From: Diphasiastrum complanatum | Lineage: Eukaryota > Streptophyta > Lycopodiopsida > Lycopodiales > Lycopodiaceae | Direction: 5' to 3' | Assembly: GCA_029204225.1 (NCBI GenBank) | Contig: CM055101.1 | Coordinates: 31,274,519-31,338,518 of the forward strand | Length of the DNA: 64,000 nt | In this document: positions 36,801 to 42,261 of the stretch, piece after piece | Layout: each line of letters begins with the position of its first letter | Numbering within the stretch: the first letter of the stretch is position 1 | Made by a program: the position numbers and the translations under genes | Notes under the pieces: generated by a model | Told to the model about the DNA's origin: nothing | The model's input: only the letters and a program-made list of their open reading frames with translations | The model's database searches: none

Positions 36801-38156
36801 AAGACCAGATGCAGATTTCAATATGGCTACAGCGATGGATCTAATTTGCCAGGATACTTTTCATCGGACACTCTCACAATGACAGGAACAGATGGAAAGC
36901 CTCCAAATTTCACCAATCTCTCCTTCGGATGTGGCCATCAAGCTTCTCTTAAGATCGGAAGAATAGGACGCTCACTTTTTGCTCTAATCATGTGTTAAAA
37001 AAATACGTACTTTTTAAAATTTTATTTTTGATTACGTTTTGGAACGCGTTCCGTTTCGGAATGGGCAGCTAAGATATGTGCCATACATAGTCGTCAAACT
37101 TTCCAAACAAGTAATCTGAAAACTCTCTTCCCTTGCTGTCATTCTGGTGCATGTCTCATGGATGAATGGCAATAATGCATACACGATATTCAAACCTTAA
37201 AAGTAAGAAGGTGAGCTGGAAAATTAAACTTGCACTATCTCAGCCTATAAGATCCAGTGGATAAAAGGGACTTGGAAAGACACCTACGTGACTCTTAAAA
37301 TTTATTCCTATATTTGAAAGATGGGCCAACATACACTAAAGGATGGAATTTTGATCTTCCTAACTTCAAGATATCAAATCGGCTATCTTTAAATTGAATA
37401 TTAAATGTCCGACTTTAGGAAACATGGTGCTATAATCAACTTTGTAGAAATCTCATAGATAAGTACAAAAAGTATGAAGATGGATATTGCGGAGGACACA
37501 TTGCTGGGCCAACCTCATCGGCTTAGTGTTGGGTTGAGAGTCTAGAGAAGATTGGAACTTGGGGCATCTTATTCCTAAGTTGGAACTTGGTAGCTTGCTG
37601 GAAGATTCTCCTGACTAATATAGATAGTGTCTTTACTAGTCATGCAACAACTTACTGATTCCTCTGCTAATATCTCTTTTGAAGGGAATAATCTGGAGGA
37701 TCAATTTTTTTTTTCTTTTCTGTAATTATTTGTAATAGTTTCTTTCCTGCTAATGTGCTTTTGCTACGTAGTTTCATGCAATTTCAGTGATTTACAAGGT
37801 TTCTAAGCTGCAGCAGTCCCCTATAGTTCTATGATATTACGATGACCGAATTAGTGCAAATTGTATAATAAGACTAACTGTACGACAGGTCTGCCACGCA
37901 CATCGTGTGGGAAACTTGAATGCAGACGTTTATGTTTCTTCTATTTAACAACACGAAAGCATGATTTTCAATGCTTTTGCTGCCGACATTTGTGCAGGAA
38001 AAAACTGGCAGTGCTAAGGGCAATGAGGTATTGTTGAGCTGGGAGAAATTCCTACCTCAGTTCTGGCAGCTTGTGCCTCCTAGTGAAGAGGATACTCCTG
38101 AGGCAAATTACTCGTATGATCAACCTATCCAAGAGCTAGTGGCACAATCTACTTAG
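3525..38156 (+). CDS. GLU1: Ferredoxin-dependent glutamate synthase, 3' part, 20 exons (5' end outside window)
   Basis: Plastid Fd-GOGAT transfers the glutamine amide nitrogen to 2-oxoglutarate, giving two glutamates with electrons from ferredoxin. Exons: 3525-3654, 9078-9136, 9431-9536, 9690-9786, 9983-10098, 10358-10555, 10992-11102, 11246-11485, 16753-16851, 17136-17231, 17379-17576, 17725-17799, 22055-22183, 22491-22589, 22716-22858, 23038-23131, 23371-23609, 23792-23870, 23975-24058, 37998-38156. They total 2551 nt, keep phase at every junction and encode 850 residues, about the C-terminal half. In order these cover the end of the central domain, the FMN-binding synthase domain with the three [3Fe-4S] cysteines, and the GXGXG beta-helix. 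The frame stops after GXGXG, unlike NADH-GOGAT, so the ferredoxin type is favoured. GLU1 versus GLU2 is not resolved, so the symbol is at family level. No internal stop was seen, so the gene is probably functional despite about 30 kb of intron. Confidence 0.95.
4085..4689 (-). mobile_element. LINE fragment, copy c (reverse transcriptase piece)
   Basis: Minus-strand frames read [15 protein letters not shown], then [20 protein letters not shown], and later [20 protein letters not shown] and [13 protein letters not shown]. These are middle and C-terminal parts of a non-LTR reverse transcriptase, collinear with copy b at 5940-6640. The 5' part is missing. The copy starts directly at the GA-rich tail of copy b, and it loses similarity near 4085 without its own tail. 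Frameshifts and stops make it dead. Confidence 0.85.
4690..6818 (-). mobile_element. LINE copy b, 5'-truncated, with 3' tail
   Basis: On the minus strand the copy runs from a reverse transcriptase start at 6818, through a zinc-binding C-terminal region near 5350-5460, to a 3' end at about 4695. The 3' end has the conserved block atgccttttggcatgg (about 4736-4753), then attaataaag, then a TTTC/TC tail. The same block ends copy a at 6865-6890. The 5' part (endonuclease, ORF1) is absent. Elements of this type move by target-primed reverse transcription, which commonly leaves 5' truncations. Confidence 0.85.
5180..6818 (-). pseudogene. LINE ORF2 remnant: reverse transcriptase and zinc region (copy b)
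   Basis: Domains in order on the minus strand: [16 protein letters not shown] and [29 protein letters not shown]; catalytic YADD at 6407-6418 ([13 protein letters not shown]); [23 protein letters not shown]; and a C-terminal C-x2-C-x11-H-x4-C motif (ICQLC...EEHFLFRC) near 5350-5420. Stops after SLLI and CTRWG and a roughly 65-bp filler at about 6267-6335, between WG and VNVGKTK, break the frame. Family-level reverse transcriptase assignment is firm; the LINE clade is not determined. Confidence 0.85.
6819..7726 (-). mobile_element. LINE copy a: ORF1-only, non-autonomous
   Basis: The ORF1 coding sequence is joined, near 7030, straight to the same 3' end block and GA/AAAG tail seen in copy b, with no endonuclease or reverse transcriptase between. 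The arrangement resembles mammalian HAL1 elements, ORF1-only derivatives of L1. The 5' limit is uncertain: a proline/serine-rich frame at 7909-8328 (minus) could be 5' sequence of the same copy. No target duplication was identified. Confidence 0.7.
6896..7726 (-). CDS. LINE ORF1-like protein (coiled coil plus RRM-like domain)
   Basis: 276 codons, open from ATG at 7726 to a stop at 6896. Residues about 63-123 are heptad-like ([33 protein letters not shown]), consistent with a coiled coil. Residues about 149-232 ([55 protein letters not shown]) match the RNA-binding and C-terminal pattern of L1-type ORF1 proteins. After DEDLTPIQ the frame runs into 3' end sequence and gives a hydrophobic tail unrelated to ORF1. 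The domain call is by motif; function in this truncated copy is unknown. Confidence 0.7.
   Translation of the reverse strand: MANESSSPRIPPRRETPSHVHSWIMTHGNHAGSRVTGQVHRPSHRLVSSLGLGPKGVGSLTNTVLVLQGKVGILEVDVTHLQKELESDEEAEEGSGNADLEDMAKQLQERFHSLEQQFQQSKSSWADVLKGSKQVISESIQEHQKRDLKALNVRVRGASFAGKDLMAEANAFIHSTFGLKEDVVSAAWVGKLQSTTVFLRFKDALLRQKVLRKRGCLKGSTIFMDEDLTPIQSHMFLIASHLFQFIVLALNLLLLLLFWRRFIRSYGCQILDMYIY
8553..8616 (+). repeat. (CT)n microsatellite
   Basis: About 32 uninterrupted CT units in the Fd-GOGAT intron, followed directly by a short GGCGCC-rich motif. Confidence 0.97.
8619..8655 (+). repeat. GC-rich motif with duplicated cagctatggcgcc
   Basis: The 13-mer cagctatggcgcc appears twice, separated by atcatggcgcg. 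Read on the minus strand it gives catagctgc, similar to the CATAGTTGC ends of the hAT-like elements at 19217 and 25507. It may be a relic element end. Confidence 0.5.
9078..9136 (+). CDS. GLU1: Fd-GOGAT exon 2 of window
   Basis: 59 nt, 19 codons plus two bases. The acceptor is attcag and the donor is ACAAG before gtgaga. It encodes [19 protein letters not shown], a highly conserved central-domain segment. The last 16 nt and the donor are copied in tandem just downstream (9181-9240). Confidence 0.93.
9121..9240 (+). repeat. 60-bp tandem duplication across a splice donor
   Basis: 9121-9180 and 9181-9240 differ at five positions. The first copy contains the last 16 nt of exon 2 and its donor (aag before gtgaga); in the second copy the donor GT is lost (gaattgag). 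Confidence 0.95.
9431..9536 (+). CDS. GLU1: Fd-GOGAT exon 3 of window
   Basis: 106 nt. The first base completes a serine codon, followed by [13 protein letters not shown] and ending in GLTLDE. Acceptor gttgcag, donor GAG before gtagat. Confidence 0.94.
9690..9786 (+). CDS. GLU1: Fd-GOGAT exon 4 of window
   Basis: 97 nt, 32 codons plus one base. It encodes [20 protein letters not shown] and ends FRQGG, where the family usually has FRPGG (Pro to Gln). Acceptor ggagtag, donor GGAG before gtgagg. Confidence 0.92.
9983..10098 (+). CDS. GLU1: Fd-GOGAT exon 5 of window
   Basis: 116 nt, two bases plus 38 codons. It encodes [19 protein letters not shown] and AYAVYQQHL, ending RPVN. Acceptor gtgcag, donor AAT before gtaatg. 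Confidence 0.94.
10358..10555 (+). CDS. GLU1: Fd-GOGAT exon 6 of window
   Basis: 198 nt, 66 codons. It starts VLRDLLEF and carries [17 protein letters not shown] and [11 protein letters not shown], the first FMN-domain loops. Acceptor catgcag, donor GAG before gtatta. Confidence 0.96.
10992..11102 (+). CDS. GLU1: Fd-GOGAT exon 7 of window
   Basis: 111 nt, 37 codons: [20 protein letters not shown], then [14 protein letters not shown]. Acceptor tgacag, donor CAG before gtttgt. Confidence 0.95.
11246..11485 (+). CDS. GLU1: Fd-GOGAT exon 8 of window
   Basis: 240 nt, 80 codons. It contains [28 protein letters not shown] and [19 protein letters not shown], all FMN/substrate-site loops of the synthase domain. 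Acceptor tttacag, donor CAG before gttttc. A 5.3-kb transposon-bearing intron follows. Confidence 0.97.
12673..13169 (-). repeat. 3' LTR of gypsy remnant
   Basis: 497 bp. On the minus strand it begins TGTCATGCCC next to the polypurine tract at 13170-13185. Contains ttatatag at about 13093. The end at 12673 is set by loss of similarity to the partner. Confidence 0.75.
13924..14417 (-). repeat. 5' LTR of gypsy remnant
   Basis: 494 bp partner of the left LTR, with a 3-bp indel and substitutions by eye of about 3 percent. No clear primer-binding site next to 13923. Confidence 0.75.
15490..16051 (+). pseudogene. Ty1/copia RNase H remnant
   Basis: Broken plus-strand frames end in [19 protein letters not shown], the conserved C-terminus of copia RNase H (usually DQVADIFTKPL). 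Several stops. A polypurine tract aaggaggg at 16043-16050 precedes the 3' LTR. Upstream pol is not recognisable. Confidence 0.75.
16052..16384 (+). repeat. Solo 3' LTR of copia remnant
   Basis: Starts TGTTGAAATG right after a polypurine tract. It probably ends CTCTCA at 16384 (uncertain). Contains a CT microsatellite at 16262-16347. No 5' partner in the window. Confidence 0.6.
16262..16347 (+). repeat. (CT)n microsatellite
   Basis: About 43 CT units inside the copia LTR. The LTR of the copia element at 33742 also carries a long GA/CT tract. Confidence 0.97.
16753..16851 (+). CDS. GLU1: Fd-GOGAT exon 9 of window
   Basis: 99 nt, 33 codons: [20 protein letters not shown], ending NADIIQ. Acceptor gacag, donor CAG before gttctt. 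Confidence 0.95.
17136..17231 (+). CDS. GLU1: Fd-GOGAT exon 10 of window
   Basis: 96 nt, 32 codons: [20 protein letters not shown], then [11 protein letters not shown]. This is the FMN phosphate-binding region. Acceptor gtcag, donor CAG before gtacac. Confidence 0.96.
17379..17576 (+). CDS. GLU1: Fd-GOGAT exon 11 of window, [3Fe-4S] cysteines
   Basis: 198 nt, 66 codons. It carries [19 protein letters not shown] and [19 protein letters not shown]. The cysteine pattern C-x5-C-x4-C (exon residues 48, 54 and 59) is the [3Fe-4S] ligand set of glutamate synthases and is intact. Acceptor agctag, donor CAA before gtatgt. Confidence 0.97.
17725..17799 (+). CDS. GLU1: Fd-GOGAT exon 12 of window
   Basis: 75 nt, 25 codons: [19 protein letters not shown], ending VAEE. 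Acceptor atgcag, donor GAG before gtgcat. A 4.3-kb intron follows. Confidence 0.95.
17800..22054 (+). other. Fd-GOGAT intron, mostly unidentified
   Basis: 4255-bp intron. Apart from a hAT-like terminus at 19217-19260 and a GAACCGTACGGTTC palindrome at 19437-19450, I recognise nothing. Frames at 20034-20655 and 21475-21738 are open but match no family I know. Confidence 0.7.
19217..19260 (+). mobile_element. Solitary hAT-like element end
   Basis: Begins catagttgcccg and continues into GAACGGAACGTGTTCCGTTC (19234-19253), a near-perfect 20-bp palindrome. The end resembles the 25507 MITE terminus (catagttgca plus palindrome) and the inverted end at 37041-37073. No partner end or target duplication found. 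Confidence 0.4.
22055..22183 (+). CDS. GLU1: Fd-GOGAT exon 13 of window
   Basis: 129 nt, 43 codons: [19 protein letters not shown], then [12 protein letters not shown]. Acceptor tttag. The donor TCA before gtattg is followed, after six bases, by a 66-bp TC microsatellite. Confidence 0.94.
22190..22255 (+). repeat. (TC)n microsatellite beside a splice donor
   Basis: About 33 TC units beginning six bases after the gt of the exon 13 donor (22184). Confidence 0.97.
22491..22589 (+). CDS. GLU1: Fd-GOGAT exon 14 of window
   Basis: 99 nt, 33 codons. It starts [10 protein letters not shown] and carries [15 protein letters not shown], the entry to the C-terminal GXGXG domain. Acceptor attgcag, donor AAG before gtggat. 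Confidence 0.93.
22716..22858 (+). CDS. GLU1: Fd-GOGAT exon 15 of window
   Basis: 143 nt, 47 codons plus two bases. It contains [20 protein letters not shown] and GFAGQLDIT (GXGXG domain). Acceptor ttgcag, donor AC before gtgagt. Confidence 0.95.
23038..23131 (+). CDS. GLU1: Fd-GOGAT exon 16 of window
   Basis: 94 nt. The first base completes Thr, then [20 protein letters not shown] and EANDYVGK (beta-helix turns). Acceptor gcacag, donor AAG before gtgaga. Confidence 0.95.
23371..23609 (+). CDS. GLU1: Fd-GOGAT exon 17 of window
   Basis: 239 nt, 79 codons plus two bases: [51 protein letters not shown]. It holds the repeated Gly-x-x-Gly turns of GXGXG. Acceptor gtgtag, donor GGCAA before gtatgt. 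Confidence 0.97.
23792..23870 (+). CDS. GLU1: Fd-GOGAT exon 18 of window
   Basis: 79 nt. The first base completes Lys, then [20 protein letters not shown]. Acceptor tccag, donor AAG before gttgga. Confidence 0.95.
23975..24058 (+). CDS. GLU1: Fd-GOGAT exon 19 of window
   Basis: 84 nt, 28 codons: [27 protein letters not shown]. Acceptor accacag, donor ACA before gtaagt. The next exon is 13.9 kb away. Confidence 0.93.
25507..26255 (+). mobile_element. hAT-type MITE, 749 bp
   Basis: Inverted ends CATAGTTGCA (25507-25516) and TGCAACTATG (26246-26255) are flanked by perfect 8-bp direct repeats acataatc (25499-25506 and 26256-26263), the hAT signature. A perfect 16-bp palindrome GCGAATCGCGATTCGC sits at 25517-25532, and the right end has aatcgcgatt near 26213. 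No transposase. The interior has runs of seven to eight G or C (about 25887-25940) able to pair. Confidence 0.85.
28483..28780 (-). repeat. 3' LTR of copia element, internally deleted
   Basis: 298 bp. It matches the 475-bp partner but lacks about 177 bp after the block ccaagatctagt, including the GA microsatellite. Confidence 0.93.
28781..28790 (-). promoter_or_regulatory. Copia polypurine tract
   Basis: Minus strand TTAAGGAGGG directly before the 3' LTR, the expected plus-strand primer site. Confidence 0.85.
28818..29057 (-). pseudogene. Copia RNase H C-terminal end
   Basis: 79-codon frame with [17 protein letters not shown] and [16 protein letters not shown], the usual end of copia pol, separated from the main frame by a frameshift near 29060-29115. 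Confidence 0.85.
29116..30330 (-). pseudogene. Copia reverse transcriptase and RNase H
   Basis: The conserved start [20 protein letters not shown] lies near 30215-30170 in another frame; the main frame (from 30096) has [32 protein letters not shown], catalytic YVDD in [11 protein letters not shown], and RNase [12 protein letters not shown] and [13 protein letters not shown] and the RNase H acidic residues are kept. The last part (29057-28818, [18 protein letters not shown]) follows after a frame break. Confidence 0.93.
30682..31248 (-). pseudogene. Copia integrase core, continued
   Basis: 188 codons in a different frame from the upstream piece. It contains [20 protein letters not shown], the conserved [19 protein letters not shown] with the catalytic Glu, and [17 protein letters not shown]. 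It ends in the linker before reverse transcriptase. Confidence 0.92.
31253..33027 (-). pseudogene. Copia gag, protease and start of integrase
   Basis: The natural start appears to be ATG at 33027 ([19 protein letters not shown]). A 2-bp TG gain near 32963 shifts the frame, after which a 567-codon frame opens at 32956 ([15 protein letters not shown]). Domains: UBN2-type gag ([18 protein letters not shown]); zinc knuckle [14 protein letters not shown], in which the first expected Cys is Arg; intact protease [11 protein letters not shown]; pre-integrase [14 protein letters not shown] and CEGCILGK; integrase start LVHSNVCGP, in which the usual catalytic Asp (HSD) reads Asn. The frame shifts again at about 31250. 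Confidence 0.92.
33730..33741 (-). promoter_or_regulatory. Copia primer-binding site
   Basis: On the minus strand reads TGGTATCAGAGC immediately after the 5' LTR. This is the usual plant copia site complementary to the 3' end of initiator Met tRNA, where minus-strand DNA synthesis starts. Confidence 0.92.
33742..34216 (-). repeat. 5' LTR of copia element
   Basis: 475 bp, with a GA microsatellite at 33831-33874. Flanked outside by AGATA and inside by the primer-binding site. Confidence 0.93.
33831..33874 (+). repeat. (GA)n microsatellite in copia LTR
   Basis: 22 GA units within the 5' LTR; missing from the 3' LTR. Confidence 0.97.
34435..35110 (-). pseudogene. hAT transposase remnant (DUF659 region)
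   Basis: Minus-strand segments in order: [62 protein letters not shown]; and [20 protein letters not shown] with [10 protein letters not shown]. This is the conserved DUF659 core of plant hAT transposases. Several stops and frame changes interrupt it. I saw no BED zinc finger upstream and no C-terminal dimerisation domain. Confidence 0.85.
35721..35746 (+). repeat. (AC)n microsatellite
   Basis: About 13 AC units with one CG interruption, inside the hAT element. Confidence 0.9.
36412..37073 (+). mobile_element. Pack-type element carrying a host gene piece
   Basis: 662 bp flanked by a 9-bp direct repeat atatgtgcc (36403-36411 and 37074-37082). Imperfect inverted ends: TTAGAAACCCGTTTCGA on the left and, inverted from the right, TTAGCTGCCCATTCCGA (12 of 17 by eye). 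The interior is an aspartyl protease gene fragment. A 9-bp duplication suggests Mutator-like transposition, while the TAGCTGCC end and palindrome GGAACGCGTTCC (37041-37052) resemble the local hAT-like ends (8-bp duplication plus a chance base). The superfamily is undecided. Confidence 0.7.
36605..36975 (+). pseudogene. Nepenthesin-like aspartyl protease fragment
   Basis: Starts in frame [20 protein letters not shown], with catalytic DTGSDLVW as in plant A1 proteases of the nepenthesin/CND41 type. After about 40 residues the frame shifts near 36721 to [45 protein letters not shown] and NLSFGCGHQ. The Cys spacing and the flap-region YGDGS-like motif (YSDGS here) fit the family N-terminal lobe. 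Only about 120 of some 430 residues are present, without signal peptide or C-terminal lobe, so it is a captured piece and not a gene. Confidence 0.9.
37998..38156 (+). CDS. GLU1: Fd-GOGAT last exon, with stop codon
   Basis: 159 nt, 52 codons plus [23 protein letters not shown], then [16 protein letters not shown]. The family C-terminus is recognisable and is followed by a lineage-specific tail of about 17 residues. Acceptor gtgcag. Confidence 0.95.
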   Translation, partial: EKTGSAKGNEVLLSWEKFLPQFWQLVPPSEEDTPEANYSYDQPIQELVAQST

Positions 38157-38830
38157 TGCAGTGGACTTCTGCTTGCATCAAAATGCATTAGAAAGGAGGA
38201 GCAGTTTCATGTTGCAGGTACTTGCCCATCTTTATGAGATTGCTGAAAGTACCTTCTCCTGCTTACAGTATCATCATATCCTTGTAAATCTTATACAAGT
38301 TTGAAAACCAGACTAGTTACGTACACTGCACATGAGCAGGCAATGGATTTGAGGTGTATGATCAACTATATGGATTGATCAACCTACCTATATAGATTCA
38401 ATTTAGGGTTGTAGGAGGTAACTTATGTAAGATATGGTGCATCACTGTTATGCTAAGGAGGCAAAAGAACTGGTGTTTAGCTACAGCTAACCAGGTTTCA
38501 AGTATGTTGGTGTAAAGCACTTGCCTCTTGTGGAACCGTATTCGAAAAAGAGATCTTCTCCTTGTCATGCAAATGTTACAGCCTAGAAGCAGATAAATGA
38601 TTGGAATGCCAATTTCATGGCAAGCTGCAGAATGCCAGGCCTTGCAGAAGGAAATGTTGTACTCTTTGCCTTCAGGAGCATCAAAAGCATCATATGTTTT
38701 TGTCGTGTACGCTCTCTGAAGAATATGAAAAGCTGTGATTTCGATAAACGCTCAATGGTTGTAGCACATGTATATTCATTGTAAGTGCATGAAGCATTTG
38801 ATTATTCCATTCTAATGGAAATAAATGGGA
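38157..38830 (+). other. Probable 3' untranslated region of Fd-GOGAT
   Basis: Sequence after the stop has no coding frame and no transposon signature. An AATAAA lies at 38820-38825, a plausible poly(A) signal. The true cleavage site and any 3'UTR intron (a CAG/gtactt motif lies at 38216-38223) cannot be decided without transcripts. Confidence 0.4.
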
Positions 38831-39659
38831 AACTAGCAGTGCTAGCTCAATTCTATTGTGAGTTGTAAATCGGCTGCATCTGATTTCACATCATTGTCAA
38901 ATTATCCAATCTTTTATTGTGATTTGTTCAGTAAAGCTTTACAAGTTTGATGCAATTATAGAGATATAACACTTTTAGGACTCAGCACTATAGGCTTGTC
39001 AATGAGACCCAGTATTTATACTAGCATTGTAGGTGACCGGCATTCATTATGAGTGACATGCTTATATTTTGCACCTGAGACGACCCGTGGTTTTTGACTT
39101 TTAATGCTAGTCATTCATGAATCTAGCATTTATGAGATTCTGTCAAAATTTTCAAATCTAGATTCTTCATGCTTGTGGTTGTAATAGCTTTTTGGTTGAT
39201 GTATGAAGTACATTTACATTTGATAAATTCAAGATATATGAGCTGTAGTAGTGCATTGACAAAGAGGCTAAGTTCAAAGTGCGTATGTCGCATTTCCAAA
39301 TACTGGGATTGTTGGGTAGTTTTACATGTTAGCTTGTACATTCAATGTGGTGACACATAATCTCATGCTTTTCAAAAGTGACATCTAGGTTCTCACGCTT
39401 TTAAGGAGACCGTGCTCCCTATATTTTGTATGCAAAACTTGTGGAGAAATATTGTTTTTGGCTTTGTAATCAGCCCCATTTTATGCATCCGAGCTATGAT
39501 CAATGTAAAGTTGCACTCAAAGGAAGTCATGGAATATGGAAAACAACCCTTCAAAATTTTGAATACGGTTCACAAATGTTGTTACTGATAAAATAGTCCC
39601 AAGTTGGTTGACACTCAAAAGTTGCACGCAAATTGGGCATTTTATTCATGATCCTTTGA

Positions 39660-40720
39660 AGCAAACATAGGTCCAATTTTTTCATATCAAGAAATTCAGG
39701 AGGAACATTCTTCAATAGGCTTCACAATCATCTTTAATTTCTTCCATGCCTTGGAACTAAATATAAATTTGTACTCAAATAGCTCTAATACCATCAATGA
39801 CTTGTTATTCATATGTCTCTTTCTTGACTATATATTTTTCTAGTCAAGGAAATTAATATTTAGTCCATGCCTCTTTCCGAGTGCTAGGGTCTTATTTGTC
39901 CTATTGATAATTTGGCATTGATCAGTTTCAAATTTTACTCTATGTCCTAGATCAATAATTAAACTAATAGAGAACAAGTTTGTAGAAAGATCATATACAT
40001 AAAGACCTTTAGAGACCAAATATAGACAAGTAAATTGTTACAATTGGTCATTGGAGGAGGGAAACCCTTTTCACAAGCAATCATGGAGGGTCGTGGAGCC
40101 ATCAACATGCAATTATAAGAATTGTGGTTATGTCATAGTTGGCAAGACACTTACTTGAGATTAACTTGAATTGATCGTTCTAGAAGGCTATCACAAAAAA
40201 TCAATGCATCATCTACATCGAGTGCAATAATTACATATCTTGAATCAAAATGCTTGATGTGAAATTAGAATCAACGCATTAGAAGAAAAATCTAATTGTA
40301 TCAAATAAGAATTGATTCAAGCTCATGGAACTTACTTTAGGCCATACAGTTCCTTATGTAGCTTACACACTTTATTTTCTTGGTTTTTGACTTCAGATCC
40401 TTCAAAATGGAAAGTATAGATGTTTTCATTTATTACACCATTCAAAATGGTTTTCTTGACATCCATTTGATGGATATCAAGATCTTTTGAAGCGCAACAA
40501 AGGCAAGCAAGGTTCTGATTGATTGCAATTTGAGTACAAGACTGAAGGTCTCATTGTCATTAATTCCTTGAATTTGTGAGTATCCTTTGGCTACAAATGT
40601 AGCCTTCCACTTTGAGATAGAATTATCAGGGTTGTATTTTTTTTTAAGATCCATTTAGTGTGAATGATCATCTTTTTGAAAGGGGGTGGAACCAAAGCCT
40701 AGGTATGGTTCATAATAAGT
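39660..40720 (-). pseudogene. Copia pol fragment, scrambled, minus strand
   Basis: Reverse transcriptase start: ISKWKATFVAKGYSQIQGIN, then IHQMDVKKTILNGVINENIY and VCKLHKELYGLK. Lower on the strand (about 40020-39830) comes YVYDLSTNLFSISLIIDLGH, a pre-integrase segment that normally precedes reverse transcriptase, so the order is rearranged. Many stops. Confidence 0.75.
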
Positions 40721-40794
40721 GAATTATATTCACTCTGTATTGTTTCCCTCCATTCGTTTACATATGCAAAAGGAAAGGGAACCTATATCATTTG

Positions 40795-41642
40795 AAGGTA
40801 CGCCTACCTGCAGATCAGGTGCATCAGACTCATGACGACTTGCCAGACACTCTGTGGCACAGAAGACTCTGCCACATGAACTCAATGGCACTTTACCGGG
40901 CAAGCCATCATGGAGCGATAACAGGGGTCAGCATCTCGAATGCAACCAATTCGACCACCTGTGATGCATGTTCGAAAGGCAAGATGTCATGCACACCATT
41001 CATTAAAGACTCCTACAGAACGACAAAGATTCTGGAGCTAGTGCACTCTGACATCTGCGGATCATTCAACGTGATCTTAGTAGGAGGTTCAAAGTATTAT
41101 ATAACTTTCATTGATGATTATAGCAAATTTGTCAGAGTGTATTTTATTCAGAATAAATCTGAAGCACTTGATAAACTCACAGAATATGTGAATTGGGCTG
41201 AGAGATGTACAGGCATCAAAGTGAAGCAGATCAGAATAGATCGAGGTGGCAAATACATCTCGAATCGCTTCACTGACTTTTGCAATGATCGTGGCATCAT
41301 TCACAAAAGAACTGCAGCCTACACACCGTAGCACAATGGTGTTATTGAACAAAAGAACAGGACCCCGATGGAAGCAGCCAGATGCATGATGGCCTACTCG
41401 AAAGCTCCAAGGGTAATGTGGGCTGAAGCAGTAGCTACAGCCGCATACATCCAGAACAGAACAAGCAAGTCTGGTGTCCCACACACGACACCACATGAGC
41501 TATGGTGGGGTAGAAAGCCCAACCTGTCTCACGTCATAATCTTTGGCTATGTAGCCTATGCACATATTTCTGATAAGCTTCGAAAGAAGCTTGATGTGAA
41601 AGCCGAGCAGAGATTTCTGGTAGATTATGACAACAACTCATC
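40795..41642 (+). pseudogene. Copia integrase fragment, plus strand
   Basis: Frames read DTLWHRRLCHMNSMALYRAS, CDACSKGKM (HHCC zinc site), LVHSDICGSF and FIDDYSKFVRVYF, IRIDRGGKY (usual DRGGEY), then a TAG stop in the PQQNGV motif (TP-stop-HNGV), followed by IEQKNRTPMEAARCMMA. The protein was probably cut off by the copia element that starts at 41651. Confidence 0.88.
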
Positions 41643-41650
41643 ATACTACA

Positions 41651-42261
41651 TGTCAAAATATTGAAAAATCTATCTAATGTTGTGAGTAGGGGTCCTAAAA
41701 ATGGCAAAGATTAATTGAGCTCTTTTGGCTTAGTAAAGACCCATCTTAGAATAAAATATTCAAGGTAGGTAGAAGTAGAAACTCGAGCTACCATAGGAAT
41801 TGCCATTTGTAATTTACATGCCACATTTAATGCATAAAAGACTAGGTGGCACAATTAGACATAGTGAGGTGGCTTGAATAAGTCTAGATAGCTTGAGAGG
41901 TGGATTCACAACTCCAATTCAACTCAAAGTAGGAGGAGAGTCGATGGATCTATATATATGTGATGTACTCTCATTGAGAAGATGATGAAATTTCTGTGTA
42001 ATGCAAATTTGGAGACAAGCTCTTTGTGCCCTCTCTCTCTTCACGAGTTTTCTCTTTCTATTTTCTCTCTCTAGCCGAGTTGAGGCATTTATGATGCTTA
42101 GTCTTATGTTTTGTTGACAGATCTTGCTTGTAACACAATAATATTTCTTGTATGATCAGCTTTCCTATTGTCAACCAATGCTAGTATGATCTTTATGGTA
42201 TTATTGGGCTTAGGAGATCAAAAGTACATGTTTAGGGCGTCCTACACGTGTGAATTTAGCA
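41651..42261 (+). repeat. 5' LTR of copia element
   Basis: 611 bp, TGTCAAAATA to TTTAGCA. Contains ctatatatatg near 41950 (TATA-like). The start is confirmed by the matching 3' LTR start at 45142. Confidence 0.85.

Larger units (their letters stand above)
24059..37997 (+). other. Fd-GOGAT last intron, 13.9 kb, nested transposons
   Basis: Contains the hAT MITE (25507-26255), a hAT element split by a copia element (28047-36188), and the gene-carrying element at 36412-37073. Stretches 24059-25498, 26264-28038 and 37083-37997 have no identifiable feature; short frames there (for example 26436-26732 and 27584-27967, minus) match nothing I recognise. Confidence 0.85.
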
